A stretch of 64,000 nt of DNA from Anaeromyxobacter oryzae (GTDB taxonomy: Bacteria; Myxococcota; Myxococcia; Myxococcales; Anaeromyxobacteraceae), in assembly GCF_023169945.1 (NCBI RefSeq), contig NZ_AP025591.1, positions 6,184,501-6,248,500 of the forward strand, written 5' to 3'. A program made the position numbers and the translations under genes. Positions 36,757 to 53,829 of the stretch are shown piece after piece; within the stretch, counting starts at the first letter, position 1; the number at the start of each line of letters is the position of its first letter. The notes beneath the pieces are model-generated. The model was not told where the DNA came from, made no database searches, and was given only the letters and a program-made list of their open reading frames with translations.

Positions 36757-37212
36757 ATGAGCCCAGGATTCGTCGTCGGTGCGCTGCTCGCGGTCGTCGC
36801 CCAGGCGGGAGCCGCCGAGATCCCCGACGCGGCGCAGCTCGCGAAAATCGACACCGCCGGCTCGACCGCGCAGGTCGCGCCCGGCAAGGACGGCCGCCTC
36901 GTGCTGGCGATCGTGCCCACCGGCACGAAGGACGCGCCGACCCACCTCGAGACGGCGTTCCCCGTGAAGGTGACGTTGACGGCGGCGAGCGGCGTGTCCG
37001 TGGGGAAGTCCGCGCTCTCGAAGATCGACGCCGCCCAGCTCGACCGGAAGGGCATCCGCTTCGAGGTGCCGCTCAAGGTCGTGAGCCCCGGCGAGCACGA
37101 GATCCGAGCGCAGGTGAAGTTCGCGGTGTGCATCGAGGACCCGAAGACGACCGAGACGAAGGTGTGCCTGCCGCAGGATCGCCAGGTCGTGTACTTGGTG
37201 AAGGCGAAGTAG
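36757..37212 (+). CDS. Small periplasmic protein of unknown role
   Basis: 151 residues from ATG 36757, GGAGG four bases upstream. A signal peptide (MSPGFVVGALLAVVAQAGA) leads to an Ig-like beta-rich domain. FAVCIEDPKTTETKVCLPQ near the C-terminus has two Cys that could pair. The segment recalls the beta-sandwich in DsbD-like N-domains but no catalytic pair is clear. Lies seven bases before rlmB, so co-transcription is likely. Confidence 0.75.
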   Translation: MSPGFVVGALLAVVAQAGAAEIPDAAQLAKIDTAGSTAQVAPGKDGRLVLAIVPTGTKDAPTHLETAFPVKVTLTAASGVSVGKSALSKIDAAQLDRKGIRFEVPLKVVSPGEHEIRAQVKFAVCIEDPKTTETKVCLPQDRQVVYLVKAK

Positions 37213-37218
37213 GCGCGC

Positions 37219-37956
37219 GTGCGGATCGTCTACGGGATGAACCCGGTCCGCGAGCTGCTGCGCGCGGGCGGGGAGGGGATCGCGGAGCTCTGGCTCGCCG
37301 AGGGCGGGAGCCGCGGCGCCGCCTTCGCCGAGCTCGAGCGGCTCGGGCGCGCTTCTCGCGCGAAGCTCCGGACGGCGCCGCGCCAGAAGCTGGACCGGCT
37401 CGCCGGCACCGATCGGCACCAGGGCGTCGTCGCCGTCGTCGCCGACTTCGCGTACGCGGACCTCGACGATCTCGTGACCGCCGCCGCGGCCAGCGGGCGC
37501 CCGCCGCTGCTGGTGGTGCTGGACGGCGTCGAGGACCCCCACAACCTCGGCGCGATCATCCGCTCGGCGCACGCGCTCGGCGCCCACGGGATCGTCATCC
37601 CGAAGGACCGGGCGGTCGGCGTCACGCCCGCGGTGGCGAAGGCGTCCGCCGGCGCGGTGGAGCGCACCCGGATCGCCCGGGTGACCAACGTGGCGCAGGC
37701 GATCGAGAAGCTGAAGCAGGCGGGGGTGTGGTCGGTCGCGCTCGCGATGGACGGCGACCGGCCGCTCGGGAAGGTGGATCTGAAGGGCCCGACGGCGCTC
37801 GTCCTGGGCAGCGAGGGGGAAGGGATTCGCCCGCTGGTCCGCCGGACCTGCGACCTCTCCGCCAGCATCCCCATGTCAGGGGAGCTGGACAGCCTTTCGG
37901 TCTCCGCGTCGGCCGCGATCGGCCTCTACGAGGCCGCTCGGCAGCGCGGGACCTAG
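37219..37956 (+). CDS. rlmB: 23S rRNA (guanosine-2'-O)-methyltransferase RlmB / TrmH-family SPOUT enzyme
   Basis: 245 residues from GTG 37219. MRIVYGMNPVRELLRAG is the typical RlmB opening (substrate-binding domain); SPOUT motif 1 is LDGVEDPHNLGAIIRSA, motif 2 VLGSEGEGI and motif 3 IPMSGELDSLSVSASAAIG. In motif 3 the usual SLNVS Asn is Ser. Methylates a conserved guanosine in 23S rRNA using SAM in its best-known relatives. Precedes the tRNA promoter. Confidence 0.9.
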   Translation: MRIVYGMNPVRELLRAGGEGIAELWLAEGGSRGAAFAELERLGRASRAKLRTAPRQKLDRLAGTDRHQGVVAVVADFAYADLDDLVTAAAASGRPPLLVVLDGVEDPHNLGAIIRSAHALGAHGIVIPKDRAVGVTPAVAKASAGAVERTRIARVTNVAQAIEKLKQAGVWSVALAMDGDRPLGKVDLKGPTALVLGSEGEGIRPLVRRTCDLSASIPMSGELDSLSVSASAAIGLYEAARQRGT

Positions 37957-37985
37957 CCGCCCGATTCGGCGGTCGAATTCCGTCC

Positions 37986-38013
37986 TTGACAACATGGGGC
38001 AGGTCATTTTAAA
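37986..38013 (+). promoter_or_regulatory. Promoter of the tRNA-tuf cluster
   Basis: TTGACA (37986-37991), 16 bases, TTTAAA (38008-38013), followed by a GC-rich discriminator GACCGCGC, as in growth-rate-controlled stable RNA promoters. It lies about 80 bases before the first tRNA. Confidence 0.8.
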
Positions 38014-38095
38014 GACCGCGCTCCACTTTTGGACGGCAGTAGTACGCCCCCGGGTCGAGCAGGCGGTACCGAGGGCGGTTTTCCGGAGAGATCTT

Positions 38096-38171
38096 GCTGG
38101 CGTAGCTCAGTTGGTAGAGCAGCTGCCTTGTAAGCAGCAGGTCGCGGGTTCGAATCCCACCGCCAGCTCCA
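38096..38171 (+). tRNA. tRNA-Thr (anticodon TGT)
   Basis: Acceptor GCTGGCG/CGCCAGC, discriminator T, encoded CCA. Anticodon stem CTGC with loop CTTGTAA gives TGT (codon ACA). D-loop and TTCGAAT T-loop are normal. Confidence 0.97.
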
Positions 38172-38216
38172 GGAGCGCTGGGGTTCACGCGAAGTCGAGG
38201 AGAGCGCGAAGACATC

Positions 38217-38299
38217 GGAGGGGTTCCCGAGCGGCCAAAGGGAGCAGACTGTAAATCTGCCGGCTTACGCCTTCGGTGGTTCGAATCCACCCCCCTCCA
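38217..38299 (+). tRNA. tRNA-Tyr (anticodon GTA)
   Basis: Acceptor GGAGGGG/CCCCTCC with discriminator A; no CCA encoded. Anticodon loop CTGTAAA gives GTA. The long variable arm (about CCGGCTTACGCCTTCGG) is expected for bacterial tRNA-Tyr. Confidence 0.97.
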
Positions 38300-38350
38300 C
38301 TCAGAGTTTCAGCTCGCTGGTGTCGAAGAGAGAGGTTCGCGGGAAAACTT

Positions 38351-38426
38351 GCGGGAATAGCTCAGCTGGTAGAGCGTCAGCCTTCCAAGCTGAATGTCGC
38401 GGGTTCGAATCCCGTTTCCCGCTCCA
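38351..38426 (+). tRNA. tRNA-Gly (anticodon TCC)
   Basis: Acceptor GCGGGAA/TTCCCGC, discriminator T, encoded CCA. Anticodon loop CTTCCAA gives TCC (codon GGA). Confidence 0.97.
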
Positions 38427-38448
38427 GTGAGGTCGGATCGAGGAACAG

Positions 38449-38524
<76 letters not shown>

Positions 38525-38585
38525 GTAACTCCAACGCGGGTCGGGCCGGGACGAGCGACTCGCGCAAACAGCAGGGAGCGTTGCC

Positions 38586-39776
<1,191 letters not shown>

Positions 39777-39788
39777 AGGAAGGAAGTC

Positions 39789-39947
39789 ATGGCCGGGAAT
39801 CGCAGCATCATCACGCTCGAGTGCAAGACCTGCAAAGAGCGGAACTACGCGACGACGAAGAACAAGAAGAAGACGCAGGACAAGCTCACGCTCTCCAAGT
39901 ACTGCCCGCGCTGCCGCAAGCACGTGGAGCACAAGGAGACGAAGTAG
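39789..39947 (+). CDS. rpmG: Ribosomal protein bL33
   Basis: 52 residues from ATG 39789, preceded by AAGGAAG. Sequence has ITLECKTCKERNYATTKN and KYCPRCRKHVEHKETK; the four Cys form the zinc-binding (C+) version of bL33. Lies 12 bases after tuf and 15 before tRNA-Trp, in the usual rpmG-trpT-secE order. Confidence 0.97.
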   Translation: MAGNRSIITLECKTCKERNYATTKNKKKTQDKLTLSKYCPRCRKHVEHKETK

Positions 39948-39962
39948 CGGGAGCGCCGAGAT

Positions 39963-40039
39963 AGGCCAGTAGCTCGAACGGCTAGAGCAGCGGTCTCCAA
40001 AACCGCGGGTTGGGGGTTCGAATCCCTCCTGGCCTGCCA
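39963..40039 (+). tRNA. tRNA-Trp (anticodon CCA)
   Basis: Acceptor AGGCCAG/CTGGCCT, discriminator G, encoded CCA. Anticodon stem GCGGT/ACCGC with loop CTCCAAA gives CCA. Confidence 0.97.
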
Positions 40040-40103
40040 GAACCACGAGGCGGGGTCGTCGACGGAGGCGACCCCGCCTCACCACGAAGCCGAAGGCACC
40101 ACC

Positions 40104-40496
40104 ATGGACAACGTCGGCGGGGTAGAGCAGCCCAGGCGCATCGTCGCGATCTTCTACGTGCTCGCCGCGATCGCGCTCGGAGTCTTCCTCGAACGCGTCC
40201 TGCAGCTCGTGTTCAACGCTGCGGGCCTGAACGACCGGAACGTCTTCAGCGACTGGAACGTGTCCACGGTCGTCGGCTTCGGGATCGCGGCGATCACCGC
40301 GATCGTGGTCTGGCGGATCCCGAAGACGCAGCAGGTGTCGCTCGAGATCGCGCTCGAGCTCCGCCGCGTCACGTGGCCGAGCCTGCGCGAGACGAGGGCG
40401 GCGACCGTCGCCGTCATCGTCGCGTCCGCGGTCGCGGCCCTGGTCCTGGGGCTCTTCGATGTCGTCTGGGGCTGGCTGAGCGCGCAGCTGTACTGA
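40104..40496 (+). CDS. secE: Protein translocase subunit SecE
   Basis: 130 residues with three hydrophobic helices (IVAIFYVLAAIALGVF; VVGFGIAAITAIVVW; AVIVASAVAALVLGLFDVVW). The conserved cytoplasmic hinge ELRRVTWPSLRETR precedes the last helix. Three helices make it like the E. coli form rather than the short one-helix form. Stabilises SecY in the translocon. Placed directly before nusG as expected. Confidence 0.96.
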   Translation: MDNVGGVEQPRRIVAIFYVLAAIALGVFLERVLQLVFNAAGLNDRNVFSDWNVSTVVGFGIAAITAIVVWRIPKTQQVSLEIALELRRVTWPSLRETRAATVAVIVASAVAALVLGLFDVVWGWLSAQLY

Positions 40497-40604
40497 GCCG
40501 CCCCTGTCTTGGCGGCGAGCGGAGCCGCGGCGGCGAGGGGCCGCCCGATCGGCTCCGTCGGCGTTTTTCCGGCAGGCGTGCGGCGGCGACGAAACGGAGA
40601 AGTC

Positions 40605-41144
40605 ATGGCGAAGAAGTGGTACGTCGTCCACACCTACTCGGGCTTCGAGAACAAGGTGAAGAAGTCGCTCGAGGAGCGGGTGCGCCAGCACGCGCTGGAG
40701 GACCGGTTCGGAGAGGTCCTCATCCCGATGGAAGTCGTCCAGGAGATGGTGAAGGGGGAGAAGAAGACGTCGAAGCGGAAGTTCTTCCCCGGCTACGTCC
40801 TGGTGAACATGGAGATGACGCTCGACACCTGGCACCTCGTGAAGGGGACGCCCAAGGTGACCGGCTTCGTCGGGAACGCCAAGACGCCGGAGCAGGTGCC
40901 CGCCGTCTCGGACGCCGAGGTGCAGCGCCTCACGACTCAGATCTCCGAGGGCTCGCTCAAGCCGAAGCCCAAGGTCCAGTTCGAGGAGGGGGACGCGGTG
41001 CGGGTCATCGACGGCCCGTTCTCGAACTTCAACGGCACGGTGGAGGAGGTCAAGCCCGACAAGGGCAAGGTCCGCGTCCTCGTGTCGATCTTCGGCCGCG
41101 CCACGCCGGTCGAGCTCGACTTCATGCAGGTCGAGAAGACGTAG
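40605..41144 (+). CDS. nusG: Transcription elongation/antitermination factor NusG
   Basis: 179 residues from ATG 40605. NGN domain begins KKWYVVHTYSGFENKVKKSL and includes KRKFFPGYVLV; the KOW domain includes FEEGDAVRVIDGPFSNFNG. Couples RNA polymerase to Rho or the ribosome. The preceding 108 bases hold no gene. Confidence 0.98.
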   Translation: MAKKWYVVHTYSGFENKVKKSLEERVRQHALEDRFGEVLIPMEVVQEMVKGEKKTSKRKFFPGYVLVNMEMTLDTWHLVKGTPKVTGFVGNAKTPEQVPAVSDAEVQRLTTQISEGSLKPKPKVQFEEGDAVRVIDGPFSNFNGTVEEVKPDKGKVRVLVSIFGRATPVELDFMQVEKT

Positions 41145-41242
41145 CAGTCAACACGTGGGAGGGCCGCGTCAACGGTCCGTGAAACCACGCGGGAGCGGGC
41201 GCCGGGCGAAGGAGTCCGGCGGGCGCGACCGGAGGAGCAGCG

Positions 41243-41689
41243 ATGAAGAAGATCACCGGACAGATCAAGCTCCAGCTTCCCGCCGGCAAGGCGAACCCGG
41301 CCCCGCCCGTGGGCCCGGCGCTCGGCCAGCACGGCGTGAACATCATGGAGTTCTGCAAGCAGTTCAACGCCGCGACGCAGGCTCAGGCGAAGGAAGCGCT
41401 CATCATCCCGGTCATCATCACCGTCTATCAGGACCGGTCCTTCACCTTCCAGCTCAAGACCCCGCCTGCGGCGATCCTCCTGAAGAAGGCGGCCGGCCTC
41501 CACACGGAGAAGAAGAAGGGCTCCGGCGCGCACAAGCCCGGCAAGGAGAAGGTCGGGCAGGTCACGCGCAAGCAGGTCGAGCAGATCGCGAAGATGAAGA
41601 TGCAGGACATGACTGCGGGCAGCGTCGAGGCCGCGATGCGGACCATCGAGGGCACCGCGCTGTCCATGGGCATCGACGTCGTCGGCTAG
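41243..41689 (+). CDS. rplK: Ribosomal protein uL11
   Basis: 148 residues. IKLQLPAGKANPAPPVGPAL and GVNIMEFCKQFNA are the N-terminal thiostrepton-site motifs; the C-terminal rRNA-binding domain ends AMRTIEGTALSMGIDVVG. GGAGGAG sets the ATG. Part of the rplKAJL-rpoBC group. Confidence 0.98.
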   Translation: MKKITGQIKLQLPAGKANPAPPVGPALGQHGVNIMEFCKQFNAATQAQAKEALIIPVIITVYQDRSFTFQLKTPPAAILLKKAAGLHTEKKKGSGAHKPGKEKVGQVTRKQVEQIAKMKMQDMTAGSVEAAMRTIEGTALSMGIDVVG

Positions 41690-41711
41690 CCGCCGCCAGA
41701 GGAGAACGAAC

Positions 41712-42413
41712 ATGGCTATCGGGAAGAAGTTCAAGGCGGCTGCGGCGAAGGTCGATCGGGCCAAGCGCTACAAGATCGACGAGGCGATGGGCCTCGTGAA
41801 GCAGACCGCGACGAAGAAGTTCGACGAGACGGTGGACGCCGCGATCAACCTCGGCGTCGACCCCAAGCACGCCGACCAGGTGGTGCGCGGCGCCGTCGTG
41901 CTGCCGCACGGCATGGGCAAGGCCGTGAAGCTCGCGGTGTTCGCGAAGGGCGACAAGGCCAAGGAGGCCGAGGCCGCCGGCGCGGACATCATCGGCGCGG
42001 AGGATCTCGCCGAGAAGATCCAGGGCGGCTTCATGGACTTCGACAAGGTGATCGCGACCCCCGACATGATGGGCGTCGTCGGCCGCCTCGGTAAGGTCCT
42101 CGGCCCCCGCGGCCTCATGCCGAACCCGAAGATCGGCACGGTCACGATGGATCTCGCCAAGGCGATCAAGGAGCAGAAGGCCGGCAAGGTCGAGTTCCGC
42201 GTCGAGAAGGCGGGCATCGTCCACGTGCCGTTCGGGAAGGCCTCCTTCGATCCGGAGAAGCTCAAGGCGAACTTCAACGCGATCATGGAGATCATCTACA
42301 AGGCGAAGCCGCAGACCGCGAAGGGCGTCTACGTCAAGAACGTCACCGTGAGCACGACGATGGGGCCTGGCATCAAGGTCGACCTCGCCGAGCTCGCCGC
42401 GCACCACGCGTAA
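41712..42413 (+). CDS. rplA: Ribosomal protein uL1
   Basis: 233 residues of normal length; LGPRGLMPNPKIGTVT is the signature. Binds 23S rRNA at the L1 stalk and in many bacteria represses its own rplKA mRNA. Starts 22 bases after rplK with AGAGGAG. Confidence 0.98.
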   Translation: MAIGKKFKAAAAKVDRAKRYKIDEAMGLVKQTATKKFDETVDAAINLGVDPKHADQVVRGAVVLPHGMGKAVKLAVFAKGDKAKEAEAAGADIIGAEDLAEKIQGGFMDFDKVIATPDMMGVVGRLGKVLGPRGLMPNPKIGTVTMDLAKAIKEQKAGKVEFRVEKAGIVHVPFGKASFDPEKLKANFNAIMEIIYKAKPQTAKGVYVKNVTVSTTMGPGIKVDLAELAAHHA

Positions 42414-42430
42414 GCACGGTTCGGAAGGTT

Positions 42431-42454
42431 CCCGGCGGCAATGACGCCGCCGGG
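42431..42454 (+). terminator. Hairpin after rplA (attenuator-like)
   Basis: CCCGGCGGC (42431-42439) pairs with GCCGCCGGG (42446-42454) around AATGAC, followed by GTTTCTGG. The short U-run suggests partial termination before the rplJ leader. Confidence 0.6.
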
Positions 42455-42483
42455 GTTTCTGGTCCAAGACAGCGGGCCCGCCG

Positions 42484-42682
42484 GTCGCTCCGGTGCGAGG
42501 GGAGTTCGGAGCGACGGGTGGCCAAGCGGAGCCGGAAGGCCCCGACCCGCCGAGACGGGAACGCCGCTTCGCGCAGCGTCCCCTGCTTGGCCAGGGGGTT
42601 TTCGTACCGGACGTCCGGTCCGAGACCCGAGCACGCCGCCGGCGGAACACGGCGCCGGCGGTCGGAAAGGCGGTGATTCGAC
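42484..42682 (+). promoter_or_regulatory. Structured rplJ leader (L10 leader-like)
   Basis: About 200 gene-free bases upstream of rplJ fold strongly: GTCGCTCCG (42484-42492) with CGGAGCGAC (42507-42515), and TGGCCAAGC (42519-42527) with GCTTGGCCA (42585-42593) enclosing further stems. In other bacteria the L10-L12 complex binds such a leader to control rplJL translation. Assignment is by position and structure, not by a model search. Confidence 0.6.
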
Positions 42683-43207
42683 TTGAACCGGACGGAAAAA
42701 GAGCAGGTCATCGGCGAGCTCCACGAGAAGATGGCGAAGGCGAAGGCGGCCATCGTCGCGGAGCCCAAGGGCCTCGACGTCGCGACGGTCACGGAGCTCC
42801 GCAAGAAGCTCCGCGACTCGAAGGTGGAGTACCGCGTCGTCAAGAACACCCTCGCAGCGCGCGCCGCCAAGGGCACGACGCTGGAGCCGCTCGCGGAGAA
42901 GTTCGTGGGGCCGACGGCGATCGTGATGTCCTACGACGACGTGGTCACCCCGGCGAAGCTCCTCGTGGACTTCATGAAGGACCGCGAGAACTTCGCGATC
43001 CGCACCGCGGTGGTGGAGGGCAAGGTCATCGACGCGAAGGGGGTGCAGGCCCTCGCGAAGCTGCCGGGCCTCCAGGAGCTCCGCGGCCAGATCGCGGCGA
43101 TGATCGCGCAGCCTGCGACCAAGCTCGTTCGCATGATCGGGACCCCCGGGCAGCAGCTCGCCCGGGTGCTCGGCGCGCGGCGCGAGCAGCTCGAGACCCA
43201 GAAGTAG
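42683..43207 (+). CDS. rplJ: Ribosomal protein uL10
   Basis: 174 residues from TTG 42683; a distant AAGG precedes it, and the weak start fits translational control by the leader. N-terminal domain GLDVATVTELRKKLRDSKVEYRVVKNTL (given here in part: VTELRKKLRDSKVEYRV) is typical; the C-terminal helix binds L7/L12 dimers. Confidence 0.96.
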   Translation: MNRTEKEQVIGELHEKMAKAKAAIVAEPKGLDVATVTELRKKLRDSKVEYRVVKNTLAARAAKGTTLEPLAEKFVGPTAIVMSYDDVVTPAKLLVDFMKDRENFAIRTAVVEGKVIDAKGVQALAKLPGLQELRGQIAAMIAQPATKLVRMIGTPGQQLARVLGARREQLETQK

Positions 43208-43303
43208 ACGGTACGTGAAACCCGCCCGCGCGGGAGACCGCGCGGGCTCGAACGCTAGTGGGGCGCCGGAGAGGCGCCCCCGAGAAAGAGAAGGAAGAAG
43301 GAC

Positions 43304-43681
43304 ATGGCCGATCTCAACACGATCGTCGATCAGCTGTCGGGCCTCAGCGTCATGGAGGCCGCCGAGCTCGTGAAGAAGCTCGAGGAGAAGTGGGGCGTCT
43401 CCGCCGCCGCCGCGCCGGTGATGATGGCCGCCGGTGGTGGCGCCGCCGCCGCCGCCCCCGCCGAGGAGAAGACCGAGTTCACGGTCGTCCTCGCGGACGC
43501 CGGCGCGAACAAGATCAACGTGATCAAGGAGGTCCGCGCGATCACCGGCCTCGGCCTGAAGGAGGCCAAGGATCTCGTCGAGGGCGCCCCCAAGGAGGTC
43601 AAGGCGGGCGTGGCCAAGGCGGAGGCCGACGAGCTCAAGAAGAAGCTCGAGGGCGCGGGCGCCAAGGTCGAGATCAAGTAA
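43304..43681 (+). CDS. rplL: Ribosomal protein bL12 (L7/L12)
   Basis: 125 residues. N-terminal dimerisation segment LSGLSVMEAAELVKKLEEKW, an Ala/Gly-rich hinge and the C-terminal factor-binding domain (EFTVVLADAGANKINVIKEV; GLGLKEAKDLVEGAPKEVK). Forms the stalk that recruits translation GTPases. GAAGGA precedes ATG 43304. Confidence 0.98.
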   Translation: MADLNTIVDQLSGLSVMEAAELVKKLEEKWGVSAAAAPVMMAAGGGAAAAAPAEEKTEFTVVLADAGANKINVIKEVRAITGLGLKEAKDLVEGAPKEVKAGVAKAEADELKKKLEGAGAKVEIK

Positions 43682-43699
43682 CCAGGGCGCTGTCTGGGC

Positions 43700-43732
43700 A
43701 CGGCGGGGCGGGGTTGCAAGCCGCCCCGCCGT
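43700..43732 (+). promoter_or_regulatory. Strong rplL-rpoB intergenic hairpin
   Basis: A perfect 12-bp stem (43700-43711 with 43721-43732) closes loop GGTTGCAAG. No U-tract follows, so it looks like a processing site or partial attenuator, as known between rplL and rpoB in E. coli. A weak promoter-like pair TTGACG (43750) and TAAGAA (43773), 17 apart, lies just after it. Confidence 0.6.
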
Positions 43733-43900
43733 ATCCCAGGTTGGATTCTTTGACGGGCGAGGGGGAAGCGGTTAAGAACCCCCATCCCTTCACTGATTCC
43801 GGGCATTCCGGCTCTTCGCCGGAGCGACGTTGGATAGCCGGCCGCCAGGCTGGCTAGACCCTTTTGTGCGGGTCTCGTGGGGAAAGAGGACCGAACCAAG

Positions 43901-48160
<4,260 letters not shown>

Positions 48161-48181
48161 CCCCGCGGAGCGGCCTCGGTC

Positions 48182-48219
48182 GCGCCCCCCTCGCCGCGTG
48201 AAGCGGCGGGGGAGGGCGC
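48182..48219 (+). promoter_or_regulatory. rpoB-rpoC intergenic hairpin
   Basis: A 16-bp GC-rich stem with one bulged A (48182-48197 with 48203-48219; loop GTGAA) lies between the two genes. No U-tract follows. It may set mRNA processing or pausing. Confidence 0.55.
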
Positions 48220-48261
48220 CTGGTCTTCGAAAGCATTTCCAGAGTTCGCCAGGGAGTCGAC

Positions 48262-52446
<4,185 letters not shown>

Positions 52447-52489
52447 GGCGACTCGAGCGGGCGAGCCCGCCGTTAACAGGTCGTTCACG

Positions 52490-52531
52490 AAGGGTCCGGT
52501 CCCTGGTGGGGCCGGGCCCTTTCACTTTTTG
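52490..52531 (+). terminator. Terminator of the rpoBC operon
   Basis: A 14-bp stem with two G-U pairs (52490-52503 with 52508-52521, loop TGGT) is followed by TCACTTTTTG. It closes the long tRNA-tuf-rpoC cluster. Confidence 0.9.
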
Positions 52532-52787
52532 CCGCGGGCTCGCATCTGACAGGCGTAAGCGGCTGTTTGGGCGTTCTGCCACAGTGCGGCGGCAAGTCCC
52601 GATGGGGCGTTCGTGCGCTTGATGTTCAGCAAATCTCGCGGTTTGACGGGGCGCAAGCTGGCGCCTGGCAGGTCGTGGACTGCAGCGAGGAACATCGTGT
52701 TCATATTGGCGTCATTCGGCGCTTTGCTGGGTTCGGTGGTCCGCTAGTACCGGAGACTCTCGTCGGTCGGTGCTTCCCGTGCGATGC
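52532..52787. other. Compositionally distinct intergenic stretch with possible short ORFs
   Basis: This stretch is visibly less GC-rich than its surroundings. On the minus strand 52522-52704 encodes 60 residues (starts MNTMFLAAVHDLPGASLRPV, ends ARGKK), overlapping the rpoC terminator; on the plus strand 52567-52791 encodes 74 residues. Neither has a ribosome site I trust or a family I recognise. It could be a remnant of inserted DNA or a leader of the sigma gene. Confidence 0.35.
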
Positions 52788-52831
52788 TTGACTTGATGGG
52801 TCCAGTATTCTATAAACTCACGTTACGTAAC
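52788..52831 (+). promoter_or_regulatory. Sigma-70 promoter with palindrome at the start site
   Basis: TTGACT (52788-52793), exactly 17 bases, TATAAA (52811-52816): the best housekeeping promoter in the window. GTTACGTAAC (52822-52831) is a perfect 10-base palindrome over the expected transcription start, a likely operator. It drives the sigma-factor gene. Confidence 0.8.
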
Positions 52832-52874
52832 CTACCCGGGATGTCGTGACGCAGATCAGGTGGAGAGCATCGGA

Positions 52875-53600
52875 ATGAGGACTGCGACCACACAGAGGAG
52901 CAGCAAGGAGTTCGAGGAACTGGCCCCCTACCTGAAGGCGGTCAGGGACTTCCCACCTCTCAGCCGCGAAGACGAGCACGCGCTCGCGCTCCGCGCTCGC
53001 AAGGGAGAGGTCCGGGCGAAGCAGAAGCTCGTTCGCCACAATCTCGCGTTCGTGGTGGCGATCGCGCGGAAGCAGCGCCGCGGCACGGTCCGTCTGGACG
53101 ACCTCATCCAGGAGGGCAACGTCGGCCTGATGCGCGCCGTCGAGAAGTTCGACCCGCACGCAGGAACCCGCTTCTCGACGTACGCGGTGTGGTGGATCCG
53201 CGCCTACATCGGGAAGTACTTGAAGGAGGCGCGCTCGACGGTGCGCCCGCAGAGCGGCACCGTCGCGCAGCCGGACCTCTCGCTCGACAGCGCCATCGAC
53301 GAGGAGGGTGACGCCACCCACCTCGAGCGCATCGAGGACGACGGCCCCGGCCCGGAGGATACCTACCTCCTCGGCGAGGGCGACAGTGAGGTTCGGGACG
53401 CGCTCGGCAAGGTCCGCAAGCGCATCGGCGAGCTCGGCTGGGACATCGTGCACAACCGCCTCGAGCAGGATCAGCCTCGGACGCTCGAGGAGATCGGGAA
53501 GCGCTGGGGCGTCTCGCGCGAGCGCGTCCGCCAGGTCGAGCTCAAGACGAAGCAGTTCCTGCACCGGTACCTGCAGCCGGTGGAGCGCGACGCCGCCTAG
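52875..53600 (+). CDS. RpoH-like alternative sigma factor (sigma-70 family)
   Basis: 241 residues from ATG 52875 (GTG 52860 is an alternative). Region 1.2/2.1 begins LAPYLKAVRDFPPLSREDE; region 2 is clear (RKQRRGTVRLDDLIQEGNVGLMRAVEKFDP; RFSTYAVWWIRAYIGKYL); region 4 helix-turn-helix is TLEEIGKRWGVSRERVRQVE. Length and style match group 3 RpoH/SigB-SigC-type factors of myxobacteria used in heat shock or development; which one is unsettled. Ends at a strong terminator. Confidence 0.9.
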   Translation: MRTATTQRSSKEFEELAPYLKAVRDFPPLSREDEHALALRARKGEVRAKQKLVRHNLAFVVAIARKQRRGTVRLDDLIQEGNVGLMRAVEKFDPHAGTRFSTYAVWWIRAYIGKYLKEARSTVRPQSGTVAQPDLSLDSAIDEEGDATHLERIEDDGPGPEDTYLLGEGDSEVRDALGKVRKRIGELGWDIVHNRLEQDQPRTLEEIGKRWGVSRERVRQVELKTKQFLHRYLQPVERDAA

Positions 53601-53630
53601 GGCGCGTCGAGGCATCACCGACAGGAACGA

Positions 53631-53662
53631 GGCCCGTCGCCCTCCGGCGGCGGGCCTTCTTT
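53631..53662 (+). terminator. Terminator of the sigma-factor gene
   Basis: GGCCCGTCGCC (53631-53641) pairs with GGCGGCGGGCC (53646-53656) with one T-G pair, loop CTCC, then TTCTTT. Confidence 0.88.
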
Positions 53663-53829
53663 CGTCCGCACCCGGTCGATCCGCGGTCGCTCGCGCGGAT
53701 CGCGAGGTCGCGGGCGTCGCGTGGAGCGCCGACTTTTCGAGTGGTTCGGGCGCCCGCCACGACCGGCGGCGCTCTTGCAGTGGAGACCCCCGCGACCGCC
53801 GGCGACGCGCCGGCGATCGGGGAGGGCTC

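Noticed and set aside
52522..52704. Calling the 60-residue minus-strand ORF a real gene
   Set aside because: It overlaps the rpoC terminator, has no convincing ribosome site and no recognised family; kept only as an odd region.
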